Positions 19,258 through 28,289 of a DNA stretch of 64,000 bases are shown piece after piece. Origin of the DNA: Verrucomicrobiota bacterium (GTDB lineage: Bacteria; Verrucomicrobiota; Verrucomicrobiia; Limisphaerales; J093); the NCBI GenBank assembly GCA_029556615.1, contig JAKQDD010000176.1, positions 62,001 to 126,000 of the forward strand, written 5' to 3'. The notes beneath the pieces are model-generated. The model was not told where the DNA came from, searched no databases, and saw nothing but the letters and a program-made list of their open reading frames with translations. The position numbers were made by a program, and so were the translations under genes. Every line of letters starts with the position of its first letter. The stretch's first letter is position 1.

Positions 19258-20684
19258 ACACGAACCTGACCGGAAAGGGATTGCTCGATGCGCTGGCCGC
19301 CAGCGTGACCGATCTGCTCTCGATGTTGCTGGAAGCGATCTTCGGATCCGGGGTGAATACCCGGCTGGTGGGGGATATCACGTGGGCGGACGGCGGCGTG
19401 TTGCTCTGTCTGGTACTGACCGTGCTGGTTGCGAACCGGGCGGCCGCCTCGTTCTTGCGGCGCAAGACCTGCCAAGCCGAAGCCCGACCCGAGTCCACGG
19501 AATGGCGCACGACCCTGTGGCGGATGGCGGGCCAACCGCTGGGCTTGCTCATCTGGGTGTATGGGATCTACCTTGCGTTGACGCCCGTGTTGCAGAAGCT
19601 GCCGAACAGCGAAGGCCCGCATCCCCTCCGAGTGCTCTGCGACAAGCTGTTCGACGTGGGCGTCTTCCTCGGGGTGCTCTGGCTCTTCCTGAAGTTCACG
19701 CACGTCCTTGAAACGCATCTTGAGGTCTGGGCGCGCAAGAGCACCAGCACGCTCGACGATCTCGTCGTGCCCCTGTTGGGCCGGAGTCTGCGGGTGATGG
19801 TGCCGGTGGTGGGACTCATCTTCGGATTGCCGATGATGGGGCTGCCTCCGGAAGCCGCGAGCGCGGTGGGCAAGGGGAGCAGCATGCTGGTCATCGGTGC
19901 GGTGGCCTATGTGCTGTTCCAAGCCGTCGGCTTGGCGGAGAAGGCGCTGCTCGCCCGGTATGATATCACAGCGGCCGATAACCTGCAGGCGCGCAAGGTC
20001 TACACCCAAGTCCGCGTGCTCGGAAGAACGCTCTACCTGATCATTGGCATCTTCACCGTGTCTTCTGTTCTCATGTTGTTTGACGAAGTCCGCCGGTTTG
20101 GGACCAGCATCCTGGCATCGGCGGGCGTGGTTGGGATCATCATTGGCTTCGCGGCGCAGCGCACGATTGCCAACCTGTTTGCGGGGATCCAGCTGGCCAT
20201 GACGCAACCGATCCGGCTGGATGACGTGGTCATCGTCGAAGGAGAGTGGGGGCGCATCGAGGAGATCACCCTCACCTACGTCGTGGTGCGCATCTGGGAT
20301 GACCGCCGCCTGGTGGTGCCCCTGAGCCACTTCATCGAGAAACCGTTTCAGAACTGGACCCGCGTCTCGGCCGAGCTCCTCGGCTCCGTCTTCATCTGGA
20401 TGGACTACACTGTGCCACTGGCCGAGCTGCGGCCGGCCATCGGCCGCATCGTCGAAGGCTGCCAGGATTGGGATCGACGCTTCTGGAATCTCCAGGTGAC
20501 GGAAGCCACCGATCGCGCCATCCAGTTGCGGGTGCTCGCGACCGCGGCCGATGCCTCGAAGGCCTGGGATCTTCGCTGTGAGATCCGGGAGAAACTGATC
20601 GCGTTCCTGCAGGCCAACCATCCGCACAGCCTGCCCAAGATCCGTGCCGCGGTCGACGCCGCTCCGCCGGGCGCGCCCCGTTGA
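19254..20684 (+). CDS. MscS-family mechanosensitive channel
   Basis: 476 residues, starting in an ATGA overlap with treY. There are five or so hydrophobic segments between residues ~40 and ~310. The pore helix and beta domain follow the MscS pattern: 'ILASAGVVGIIIGFAAQRTI', 'NLFAGIQLAMTQPIRLDDVV', 'GEWGRIEEITLTYVVVRIWD' and 'VPLSHFIEKPFQNWTR'. It is larger than MscS proper because of the extra N-terminal helices. Such channels release solutes on hypo-osmotic shock. Translational coupling to trehalose synthesis genes fits control of compatible-solute content. Confidence 0.94.
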   Translation: MNTNLTGKGLLDALAASVTDLLSMLLEAIFGSGVNTRLVGDITWADGGVLLCLVLTVLVANRAAASFLRRKTCQAEARPESTEWRTTLWRMAGQPLGLLIWVYGIYLALTPVLQKLPNSEGPHPLRVLCDKLFDVGVFLGVLWLFLKFTHVLETHLEVWARKSTSTLDDLVVPLLGRSLRVMVPVVGLIFGLPMMGLPPEAASAVGKGSSMLVIGAVAYVLFQAVGLAEKALLARYDITAADNLQARKVYTQVRVLGRTLYLIIGIFTVSSVLMLFDEVRRFGTSILASAGVVGIIIGFAAQRTIANLFAGIQLAMTQPIRLDDVVIVEGEWGRIEEITLTYVVVRIWDDRRLVVPLSHFIEKPFQNWTRVSAELLGSVFIWMDYTVPLAELRPAIGRIVEGCQDWDRRFWNLQVTEATDRAIQLRVLATAADASKAWDLRCEIREKLIAFLQANHPHSLPKIRAAVDAAPPGAPR

Positions 20685-20752
20685 CCCCTGACGCGGCGGT
20701 TCAAGGGCCAATCCGCCTTCCGTCGGAGTGGGTCTTGTGGCAGACTGTCGCC

Positions 20753-22066
20753 ATGAGCGAGAGCCCGGCCGCACCGCCCGTCGACCCTCTGAGTCTACAC
20801 GCTGCAGACCTCGCGGATCATGTTCAGCGGCTGTCCGTAGCGGAGGCCCGCGCGTTGTTCGAGCAGTTGCCCGCGGGCCAGGCCGCGGCGGTGCTCGTCG
20901 AAGTCGAACCGGAGAGAGTGCCCCAGCTGGTGGCCGGTTGGGAACCGCGCCGACTGGCGGACCTGCTTCGGCAGGTGGGTCCGCCGGAGGCCGTCGATGT
21001 CCTGCAGCAACTGCCTCCCGGACCGCGCCGCGACGCGCTGGCGGTGATGCCGGCGGAGCACGCCGCGGGGCTGCGTGCCCTGCTGCGTTACGCCGAGGAC
21101 AGCGCCGGCGGCATCATGTCGAATCGGTTCATTGCACTCCGCGAAGACATGACGGTGGAGCAGGCGCGCGAAGCGCTTCGTTCACGGAACGAAACGGGGC
21201 GGCCGGATGAAGTGGCGTATCTCTACGTGACCGACGCCACGCAGCGGTTGGTCGGCGTCGTGAGTCTGCGCGACCTCGTGTTCAGCCGGCCGGAACGGTT
21301 GCTGGGCGCACTCATGGACCGCCAGGTCCGCCACGTGCGGGTCGAGACCGACCAGGAGGAATTGGCGAGGCAATTCGAGCACTATCACTACCTGGGGTTG
21401 CCGGTCGTCGATGCGGACGGCCGGCTGGTCGGCGTCGTGAAGGCGAGCGACGCGATGGAAATCGCCCGCCGGGAGGCCACCGAGGACATGCAGTTGATGG
21501 TGGGGTTGTCCGGGGAGGAACGCGCGCTGACGCCGTGGCAGAAGTCCGTGGGCCGGCGGCTGCCGTGGCTTGGGCTCAACCTGGCCACAGCGTTCGCGGC
21601 GGCGGCCGTGGTCAGCCTTTTCGAGAACACCATCGGCCAGTGGACAGCCCTGGCGGTCTTCCTCCCGGTCATCGCGGGTCAGGGTGGCAATGCCGGATTG
21701 CAGACGCTCACCGTGGTGATCCGCGACCTGGCCTTGGGCGAGCTCTCGCCGAGTGAAGGCGCCCGAGCCTTGGCGAAGGAACTGATGGTCGCGGTGGCGA
21801 ATGGGCTCGCCATCGGAATCGTCGTCGGAGCGATGGGGTATTGGTGGAAGGGAAGTGCCGCACTGGGCTTGGTCGCAGGAGCCGCCATGCTCCTGACTCA
21901 ACTGGTCGCGGCCCTGGCCGGCGTGCTGATTCCCCTCGGCTTGAAGCGATTGCACGTTGACCCCGCCCTGGCGTCCAGCATCTTCCTGACCACGGTGACC
22001 GACGTCGGAGGGTTCTTCTTCTTTCTCGGCCTGGCAGCGTTGGCGCTGCGTCTGGTCGCGCCTTAA
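20753..22066 (+). CDS. mgtE: MgtE-type magnesium transporter
   Basis: 437 residues from the ATG at 20753. A TTG at 20681 overlapping the mscS stop (TTGA) would add 24 residues and cannot be excluded. An N-terminal MgtE_N helical domain ('LHAADLADHVQRLS') is followed by a CBS pair (~110-240; 'VGVVSLRDLVFSRPERLLG' and 'GLPVVDADGRLVGVV'). Five C-terminal membrane helices include the pore signature 'FLPVIAGQGGNAGLQTLTV'. It takes up Mg2+ and is gated by Mg2+ bound at the CBS/N domains. It is the last gene of the osmotic operon. Confidence 0.93.
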   Translation: MSESPAAPPVDPLSLHAADLADHVQRLSVAEARALFEQLPAGQAAAVLVEVEPERVPQLVAGWEPRRLADLLRQVGPPEAVDVLQQLPPGPRRDALAVMPAEHAAGLRALLRYAEDSAGGIMSNRFIALREDMTVEQAREALRSRNETGRPDEVAYLYVTDATQRLVGVVSLRDLVFSRPERLLGALMDRQVRHVRVETDQEELARQFEHYHYLGLPVVDADGRLVGVVKASDAMEIARREATEDMQLMVGLSGEERALTPWQKSVGRRLPWLGLNLATAFAAAAVVSLFENTIGQWTALAVFLPVIAGQGGNAGLQTLTVVIRDLALGELSPSEGARALAKELMVAVANGLAIGIVVGAMGYWWKGSAALGLVAGAAMLLTQLVAALAGVLIPLGLKRLHVDPALASSIFLTTVTDVGGFFFFLGLAALALRLVAP

Positions 22067-22222
22067 GCGTTTCACTGAGTCAGAGTGCGGGACCCGACCA
22101 ATGGCCCGCGAGCCTGTCTTCCTTCACAATGCTTAGGATCGCCCGCGGAGGCCGGCAGGGCCCCTGCGGGAGGCGGCACTTTCTGTGATTGCAGGGGGAC
22201 GTCATCAGATGCGATCGATGCC

Positions 22223-23197
22223 ATGAGTGAAATCAAGTTCAGTTGCGAGAAGTGCAACCAGCACATCCTGGTTGACTCCAAGGATGCCGGGCGCAAGCTC
22301 GTGTGTCCCAGTTGCGGAACACAGATCGTGATCCCGAAGCCCGCTGCCGGGTCACCCAGGAAAGCCCGGACCAAGGTGACAGGCCCGGGCGTTGGCGCCC
22401 CTCCCGAGCCGGCGATGCCGTCCGGGGGGTCGCCGGCGCCCGCGCTGCCGCCAGGGGCGGCGGCCGAAGCGCCCGTCGAGGTCGCCCCAGAGGTCCCTTC
22501 GCCGCCGGCGATGGAGATGGGGCCGGGACCGGAACCTATAGCCAAGAGTCCCGGTGGCGCGCCCGTGCAAGTGGCTGTCCTGACCCCCGAGGTGAAACTG
22601 GAGATCGTCCGCGCAGCGCAAGCGCTCATCAGCGAGCCCGGGCGCTGGGTAACGGGCATGGGTGAGGACGGCAAGTTGACTTACGCCGCCAGGAGTGTCA
22701 CCGGCCAGCTGGCGCGTGTGGAGGTCGACAGCCCCGAGGCCACCCACTACAGCCTGATGGGGGCGATCCTGTGCGAGCTGCAGCGGCACAGCGTCACGAC
22801 CACCGCGACCGGACGCACAGCGTTTCTGGATCAGGAGATCCCGGCTGCGATTCAGAAAGTCATCGGTGCCATCGCCCCCACGGCCGGCCAGGGAAAGGTG
22901 CCGGAATCAACAGACCAACAATTGATGTCCATCGGCCATGCGCAGTGCCTGAAAGTCCTGGATGAGCTGGAACGGGAGTACGCCGCCCAAGCCGGTGGCA
23001 ACGGAGACTCGACGGGGCTTCGTGAACTCCGGGGCGTGAGCCTCGAGGAGTTGATGGTCCGTGCCGCCAAGGACGAGGCGATATCCAGCACCGAGCTGCT
23101 TCGGGCTGTCCACCGGGAATTGACGGAACTCAACCGGCGGCTTTCCGAGCTCGAAGCCGCAGCGGGCACGTCGGGTCCGGTGGGGAGCACTTCCTGA
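22223..23197 (+). CDS. Zinc-ribbon protein of unknown function
   Basis: 324 residues from the ATG at 22223, which places the ribbon at the N-terminus; the open frame extends upstream into non-conserved sequence. The first ~35 residues hold two CxxC knuckles ('FSCEKCNQHILVDSKDAGRK' then 'CPSCGTQIVIP'). An Ala/Pro-rich linker (~50-120) follows, then a helical C-terminal domain ending in a short coiled-coil-like stretch 'ELTELNRRLSELEAAA'. Zinc ribbons with this 'KCNQHI...AGRKLVCP' pattern are, to my knowledge, common at the N-terminus of otherwise unrelated Verrucomicrobiota and Planctomycetota proteins. Function unknown. Confidence 0.82.
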   Translation: MSEIKFSCEKCNQHILVDSKDAGRKLVCPSCGTQIVIPKPAAGSPRKARTKVTGPGVGAPPEPAMPSGGSPAPALPPGAAAEAPVEVAPEVPSPPAMEMGPGPEPIAKSPGGAPVQVAVLTPEVKLEIVRAAQALISEPGRWVTGMGEDGKLTYAARSVTGQLARVEVDSPEATHYSLMGAILCELQRHSVTTTATGRTAFLDQEIPAAIQKVIGAIAPTAGQGKVPESTDQQLMSIGHAQCLKVLDELEREYAAQAGGNGDSTGLRELRGVSLEELMVRAAKDEAISSTELLRAVHRELTELNRRLSELEAAAGTSGPVGSTS

Positions 23198-23266
23198 GAT
23201 TGTCCCCCGTGGCGGTCACGTCTGACGTCGGGGGAGAGCGAACTGGCATCGAGACGGAAGAGGTCG

Positions 23267-23710
23267 ATGAAGGCACACCGCGTCAGGCTGGTCCTGATTG
23301 CCGTTGGCTTGCTGGCGCTGACCACCACGCTGGGGCCGCGCCGGCCTATCCGGCCGTCCCAGCGACTGATGGGGAAGAAGGCCTCACTCTCGCAGCAGTT
23401 GCTTACGGCGGTTGTGCAGCAGGAATTCGCGCAGGTGAGCAATCAGGCGCAGCGCCTGGAAGCGCTAGTTCACTCGGCGGCCTGGCCGGCGGTGGTCCTG
23501 AGCAACGCCGTCTTGGCTGAACAGCGGGAGCACTTGGGCCGGCATGCCGAGGCATTGCGTCAGGCGGCCGGTGCCAGCGATTCGGAGACAATGCAGGTTT
23601 CGTTCGTCACGCTCATTCGGGATTGTTGCCAATGCCACCGCCAGCAACAGCGGCAATTCGGATCGTACAAGAGAAAGGACAACGATGCGCGCGGTATACA
23701 TCACCAGTGA
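23267..23710 (+). CDS. Small exported c-type cytochrome (cytochrome c'-like)
   Basis: 147 residues. The N-terminus 'VRLVLIAVGLLALTTTLG' is a signal peptide or anchor. The middle is all-helical. A single haem-binding motif CxxCH sits near the C-terminus in 'RDCCQCHRQQ', as in four-helix-bundle cytochromes c'. Expected location is the periplasm. Its last 26 nt overlap the start of the rnk-like gene. Function beyond haem binding is not shown. Confidence 0.75.
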   Translation: MKAHRVRLVLIAVGLLALTTTLGPRRPIRPSQRLMGKKASLSQQLLTAVVQQEFAQVSNQAQRLEALVHSAAWPAVVLSNAVLAEQREHLGRHAEALRQAAGASDSETMQVSFVTLIRDCCQCHRQQQRQFGSYKRKDNDARGIHHQ

Positions 23711-24092
23711 CAACCATCGCCGTCTGGAGGAATTCCTGAGGGCAACCGGCCCGAATCAGGAGCGCGATCGGCAGGCGCTTCGGGATCTGCAGAACGAACT
23801 CGATCACGCACAAATCGTCTCCCCGGAAGCCGTCCCGCCGGACGTGGTGACCATGCATTCGCACGTCCGCGTTCTCGACCTGGACACTGGGGAGGAGATG
23901 CTCTTTCGACTCGTGTTTCCCGACGAGGCGAACATCGAGGTCGGCCGGCTTTCTGTTCTCGCCCCTTTGGGAACGGCGCTTCTTGGCTATCGTTCGGGAG
24001 AGACGATCTCCTGGGAGGTGCCGGCAGGTGTGCGGCGCCTGAAGATCCTGGACGTGCTCTTTCAGCCGGAGGCGAACGGACGCCAAACCTGA
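23685..24092 (+). CDS. rnk: Rnk/GreA-GreB C-terminal family protein
   Basis: 135 residues from the ATG at 23685, which has a good purine-rich site GAGAAAGGA at 23671-23679. 'YITSDNHRRLEEFL' begins an N-terminal helical part. Residues ~45-130 form the GreA/B C-terminal (FKBP-like) domain: 'VTMHSHVRVLDLDTGEEM', 'FRLVFPDEANIEVGRLSVLA' and 'GTALLGYRSGETISWEVPAG'. Family members bind RNA polymerase (Rnk) or act as regulators. The gene overlaps the upstream cytochrome gene by 26 nt in another frame, so the pair is probably co-transcribed. Confidence 0.88.
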   Translation: MRAVYITSDNHRRLEEFLRATGPNQERDRQALRDLQNELDHAQIVSPEAVPPDVVTMHSHVRVLDLDTGEEMLFRLVFPDEANIEVGRLSVLAPLGTALLGYRSGETISWEVPAGVRRLKILDVLFQPEANGRQT

Positions 24093-24243
24093 ACCGGCCC
24101 AGCCGCCGTGAGGGACCGGTGCACACCACCTTCTCCCGGCGGCCGGGCAAGCCTGTCATGGCGCCCCGTGCCCGTTCCGCCGCAGCCGGGCCCACCGCTC
24201 GCCGGGGTTCCCGTGCGCGATGCGCGGCGGCGCGGCTTCGCGC

Positions 24244-24837
24244 TTACTCGTTGATGCCCCAATGCGCGCCGGTTTCCGAACGCGTCCGGTCGATCAGCCC
24301 TTGCAGTGTCGGAGTGATGGCGTGGGCCCGTTGATCCAGATCCGACATGAAACTGGTCCAGGCCAGAGCCGTGTCGAGGTTCCACTGGCACAGGAAGGTC
24401 ACTCCGTGTCGGGCCGCGCAGTCCTGTAACGCGTCCACTGCCTGCGCCGTCGCAGGATGCCGGGTCGGTTGCTCGACCGGAAGCGCCAGCAGTGCGTGGC
24501 AGGGCCGGGCATGGGAGTGCCCCCAGGTTTCAAACCATGTCCGGACGATATGGGGGAGTGCCCCGCCCTGGGACCAGGCGATGACGATCAAGTCCGCCCC
24601 GCTCGCCGCGACCCCAGCCGCTTCCGCGGCTCCCCGGTGCGCCAGCACGTCAAATCGGAACAATTCGAGATCGAACTGCAGCTCGCCCTTCGATCGCGCC
24701 GTCTGGCGGTCGAACAGCTCTTTGGCTCGGAAACCGGACTCGCGCTTGTCGTAGAGGATGAGCACTGTCAGAGGGGGTGCCCCATGGCAGGGTTTTTTTG
24801 ATGAACATGTCCTGTTCATGACAGTCCACAATTTCAC
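24244..24837 (-). CDS. Conserved-looking hypothetical protein
   Basis: 197 residues; an internal ATG seven codons in is an alternative start. The body begins 'LTVLILYDKRESGFRAKELF' and continues 'FDLELFRFDVLAHRGAAEAA' and 'ADLIVIAWSQGGALPHIV'. This alternation of beta strands and helices suggests a flavodoxin- or receiver-like alpha/beta fold. No catalytic motif is recognised. The pattern resembles hypothetical proteins I associate with Verrucomicrobiota, but no family name can be given. It stands alone on the minus strand between the rnk-like and ClC genes. Confidence 0.65.
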   Translation of the reverse strand: MKLWTVMNRTCSSKKPCHGAPPLTVLILYDKRESGFRAKELFDRQTARSKGELQFDLELFRFDVLAHRGAAEAAGVAASGADLIVIAWSQGGALPHIVRTWFETWGHSHARPCHALLALPVEQPTRHPATAQAVDALQDCAARHGVTFLCQWNLDTALAWTSFMSDLDQRAHAITPTLQGLIDRTRSETGAHWGINE

Positions 24838-25265
24838 CCGGACTTGTGGGAGATCAATGAGGAGGGTGCTAAGAGGGCCTAGGCGAAAGACTGAGACTCT
24901 CTCCGCTGCCGGATGTCTGCATCAGGATCCCTGGCTGGGCGGCTCAAGGTGCCTGCTCGAACCCAGGAAGCTGAGTCGCAACAGACGCTTGCGCGCGGAT
25001 TTGGGTCTGGCGGCGGGAGTTGACGATTGCGTCATCAAACTCCACAATCCCCTTCAATTGCGCTCGCGCATTCTCGTGGGGCTTCGTTGGCTCGCCTGCA
25101 TCGACTCGATCACGGTAGCCAGGCAGCCGACCGAGACCAAGCGGACATAGCCCCCGCCGGCGCACGAAGAGGCGAAGGCCCCTGGACCGGAGCCGCCCCA
25201 GTGCCGCCCACCGGTGGGAGGCCGAGGGCCAGTCGCCTGGCGAGCCAAAGGACATTCCGGATGGC
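24838..25265. other. Intergenic region upstream of the ClC gene
   Basis: About 430 bp with no gene I can support; a 130-codon frame here has no recognisable protein pattern. The one identifiable item is a copy of flank repeat C at 24965-25006. Confidence 0.6.
24965..25006 (+). repeat. Repeat C, solitary copy
   Basis: The sequence GGAAGCTGAGTCGCAAC, then AGACGCTTGCGCGCGGATTT, matches the segments that abut element B at 47985-48021 and (reverse strand) 60203-60248. Here no A or B element is attached. Confidence 0.6.
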
Positions 25266-27014
25266 ATGAACAGCCCGGCAGCGAACCGCAATCTCTGGCG
25301 CGTCATCACGTCCCGGTTGCCACCCCGCAGCCGCGCTGTGCTGCAGACCAGCGTGTTGGGCCTGGGCGCAGGCGCCGCGGCCGTGGCGTTCCAGTTGGGC
25401 ATCAATGCGCTGTTCCGGGGGACGTTTGTCTCGTTATCCACACAATCGGGGACTGTGTTTCTGCTTGGCAGCCTGGGCGTGATCGTCGGCAGTGCCTTGG
25501 GGGTGGGCTGGTTGCTGTATTCGTTTTGCCGCGAAGCGTCCGGCAGCGGAATTCCCCAGCTTAAGGCGGCTTTCTGGAAGGACTTCGGCTACGTCCCATG
25601 GCGTGTGGCCTGGGTGAAATTCACCGCCGGCATTCTGAGCGTGGGCGGCGGTTCCAGCCTGGGGCGCGAGGGGCCAAGCGTCCAGTTGGCCGGGGCGGTC
25701 GCGTCAGGGTTGGGCGGTCTGATGGGCGAGCCCAAGCAGAACCGCCGTCTGGCCGCGGCGGCCGGGGCGGCTGCTGGATTGGCCGCGGCCTTCAACACGC
25801 CGCTGGCGGCAGTGACGTTCGTGCTTGAGGAGATCGTTCAGGACCTCAACAGCCGCATCCTCGGCAGCGTGTTGCTCGCCTCATTGCTCGGGGCCTTCGT
25901 GGTGCACGGGGTGATTGGCAAGCAACCGTCGTTTTCCCTGTCAGCGGTCGAACCGTCAGGCTGGCTGGTCTACCTCTTTGTACCGCTGGTGGCGGCGGCG
26001 GCGGCGCTCGTGGGGGTGGGCTTTCAGCGGGCGACCCTGGCCCTGCGGGACCAGCGTCAGCATCGGGCGTTGGTCATCCTGCCGTTGTGGCTGCGCCCCA
26101 CGCTGGGGGCGGTGCTGACCTGGGCGCTGGGCGCAGCGGTGTTTCTCCACACCGGTCGGCTCGGCGTGTTTGGCCTCGGCTATGAAGACCTCTCCGCCGG
26201 TCTCGCCAATGAACTGAGCTGGTACCTTGCCGGTATCCTGCTGGTGGCGAAGTTCCTAGCCACCGTCGGCTGTTATGGCTTCGGCGGCTGTGGCGGGATT
26301 TTCTCGCCCACGCTGTTCTTCGGCGGCATGTGCGGCCTTGCCCTCGGCGGGTTGGCGGGTTTGGTGACTCACTTGAGCGCGGCGGACCAGGTCGTGCTGG
26401 CGGTCGTGGGAATGAGCGCCTGCCTCGGCGCGGTGGTGCGCGCGCCGATCACGGGCATCCTGATTGTCTTCGAAATGACGCACGAGTTCGGGCTGGTGCC
26501 GGCGCTGATGCTGGGCGCGCTGGTGAGCCAGGCCATCAGTCACCGGCTGCTGCAGCACAGTTTCTATGACGCGCTGCTGGCCCAGGATGGCCATCGCGTG
26601 GAGCATCTCGTGCCCCCGCGGGACCTGGCGGGGTGGCGACAACGGCCGGTGTCGGCGTTGGCCACCGGCGAGCCGGTCATGGCGCAAAGCCTCAATCCCG
26701 AGGCCATCCAGAAATTGCTCCGCGATTATCCCTACGAGCGCTTTCCAGTGTATGTGGACGGTCTCTTGCAGGGCATCCTGACACGCGCGGAGGTGCGAGC
26801 CGCCCGCACGGAAGGACGGGCCCCCCGGCTCGCCCCGGCGGTTTGCTGCCTGCCCAGCAGCAGCGTGCGCGAGGTCCAGCGCCTCCTGCTGGAATCCCCG
26901 GCGGGTCTCGTGGTGGTGCGTGAAGCGTCGGACGGCACGCCTGTCGGTGTCGTCACGTTGCACGATCTCCTGCGGGCGGAAATCTCGCTCGAGAGCAAAG
27001 CGGCAACCGATTAG
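25266..27014 (+). CDS. ClC-family chloride channel/transporter with C-terminal CBS domains
   Basis: 582 residues. The N-terminal ~420 residues are the ClC membrane domain: 'GSGIPQLK', 'SSLGREGPSVQL' (with the gating glutamate of the GREGP motif) and 'GGCGGIFSPTLFFGG'. The C-terminal ~150 residues hold a CBS pair ('PVMAQSLNPEAIQKLLRDY' and 'VGVVTLHDLL'). ClC proteins move chloride as channels or as Cl-/H+ exchangers; the retained external glutamate is compatible with exchange. Its TAG stop (27012-27014) is the first triplet of a repeat B end. Confidence 0.95.
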   Translation: MNSPAANRNLWRVITSRLPPRSRAVLQTSVLGLGAGAAAVAFQLGINALFRGTFVSLSTQSGTVFLLGSLGVIVGSALGVGWLLYSFCREASGSGIPQLKAAFWKDFGYVPWRVAWVKFTAGILSVGGGSSLGREGPSVQLAGAVASGLGGLMGEPKQNRRLAAAAGAAAGLAAAFNTPLAAVTFVLEEIVQDLNSRILGSVLLASLLGAFVVHGVIGKQPSFSLSAVEPSGWLVYLFVPLVAAAAALVGVGFQRATLALRDQRQHRALVILPLWLRPTLGAVLTWALGAAVFLHTGRLGVFGLGYEDLSAGLANELSWYLAGILLVAKFLATVGCYGFGGCGGIFSPTLFFGGMCGLALGGLAGLVTHLSAADQVVLAVVGMSACLGAVVRAPITGILIVFEMTHEFGLVPALMLGALVSQAISHRLLQHSFYDALLAQDGHRVEHLVPPRDLAGWRQRPVSALATGEPVMAQSLNPEAIQKLLRDYPYERFPVYVDGLLQGILTRAEVRAARTEGRAPRLAPAVCCLPSSSVREVQRLLLESPAGLVVVREASDGTPVGVVTLHDLLRAEISLESKAATD

Positions 27015-27206
27015 CGAGGCGCCCCTCAGACCCAACCCGGCGGGCGGGCCGAGGGAGCGGGAGCCTCGGGGCCGGAAGTCGTTGTGGCCGTAATGCCATG
27101 GCGCGCTGCCGGCGACCCTTAGCGAGGCGCGGAAAAGAGGGTGGGCAGGCACAGCAGGGTCTTCATGAACCTGGGGACTCGACTGGGTCTGAGGCACGCC
27201 TCGCTA
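27012..27206 (+). repeat. Composite repeat B locus: half copy (reverse) plus full copy 3
   Basis: The left end TAGCGAGGCG (27012-27021) continues into CCCCTCAGACCCA, the reverse complement of a B right end. After ~85 bp of unrelated sequence, a full B element lies at 27120-27206 with TAGCGAGGCG and CGCCTCGCTA ends. The outer ends form one larger inverted repeat around 195 bp. Both outer TAG triplets are stop codons, of the ClC gene on the plus strand and the DUF2961 gene on the minus strand. Confidence 0.85.
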
Positions 27207-28289
27207 ATTCTTCCAGATATCGGCGGTGCGGGCCTTGACATCCGGCATGGTGGGGAGTGCCGCGCTGGGGACGGGTTCGTACCAGAAGGTCGCGCAGGAC
27301 CAATCATCCCGTGTTTCCGCCAGGCCGTCTTTCCAGGCGATCTGCTGGATCGTGATCCGGGCGTGCTGGCGCCAGCCGATCGGGTCGGGCAGATGCCAGC
27401 GGTACATGGTGACGAAGTCCCTTTCGTTGAGGCTGCACCCGTTGTACAGGAAGGGCGCCTGCTGAATCCCCCAGGCGAGCCCGACGTAGTCCTCGCTCCC
27501 GGTGCCGACGATCGTCGGCCAATCCCGGTCGCCGTCCATGTACACTTTGACCTCGCCCTCGCCCCACCATTGACCCGGATGCAGGTTGCGGATGCCGACG
27601 ACCGATCCGATGAATCGTCCCTGCTGCTTGCGCTCCGGCAGCAGTTCGAAATCGACCTTCTCGGTTGTCGGGTTCTCCCGTCGGAAGAGCACGTGGAGGC
27701 GGCCAACCTCCGCCGGGTGCTTGTCCGCAATCGTGTAGTCGATCGAGTAGAAGAGGGGGATCGCGTCCTGGCCTTCATTGGTGAAGGTGATGCGTGCCTG
27801 TTTGCGGAAGGGCATGGGCAGCCAAAGATTGCGGCCCCCCGTGGGGCCGCACGAGTGAACGGCGGACTGATAGGACACGATTTTCCCATGGGCGAAGCCG
27901 AACAGATCGCCGATGGGGCACTCGATGCTGGGATGGTCCTGGCCCTCCCACCAGACGCGGATGACGCACGCGCGTTGGACAACGGGCCGCTGATCCGTCG
28001 TCATCCAGATGTGGCGGATCGTCCCGGGCCCCGGGATGTCGCACAAGGAGACGGTCTCCCCCGGCTGGATCGTGCGGGCGGGTGCCCCCTTTCGACCCGG
28101 GCCCAGCTTGCTGGCCGCCTGGCCGCCGGCAGCCGGTACGCCGGTGGGATTCTCGAAGGAGATCGAACGCGACTGCAAGCCGGAGTCCAGGCGGTAAGGT
28201 TCGTGAATCAGGTCGGGCGACTGCGCCGCATGGAGACTGAGGAGGCTGAATCCCAGGGCGACCGCGAGGGAAGCGAAGGCGTGGTTCAT
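27204..28289 (-). CDS. Secreted DUF2961 (GH172-type) glycosidase
   Basis: 361 residues from the ATG at 28289, chosen because it puts the signal peptide 'LAVALGFSLLSLHAAQ' at the N-terminus. DUF2961 features: 'IPGPGTIRHIWMTT', 'RVWWEGQDHPSIECPIGDLF', 'SIDYTIADKHP', 'GQWWGEGEVKVYMDGDRDWP' and 'IVGTGSEDYVG'. The family includes fructan/arabinan-active GH172 enzymes, but the substrate here is unknown. It is convergent with the ClC gene. Its stop codon TAG is supplied by the right end of repeat B. Confidence 0.9.
   Translation of the reverse strand: MNHAFASLAVALGFSLLSLHAAQSPDLIHEPYRLDSGLQSRSISFENPTGVPAAGGQAASKLGPGRKGAPARTIQPGETVSLCDIPGPGTIRHIWMTTDQRPVVQRACVIRVWWEGQDHPSIECPIGDLFGFAHGKIVSYQSAVHSCGPTGGRNLWLPMPFRKQARITFTNEGQDAIPLFYSIDYTIADKHPAEVGRLHVLFRRENPTTEKVDFELLPERKQQGRFIGSVVGIRNLHPGQWWGEGEVKVYMDGDRDWPTIVGTGSEDYVGLAWGIQQAPFLYNGCSLNERDFVTMYRWHLPDPIGWRQHARITIQQIAWKDGLAETRDDWSCATFWYEPVPSAALPTMPDVKARTADIWKN

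Noticed and set aside
24758..25150. A 130-codon plus-strand frame before the ClC gene
   Set aside because: It overlaps the 5' part of the minus-strand hypothetical gene, runs through repeat C and shows no protein-like pattern.
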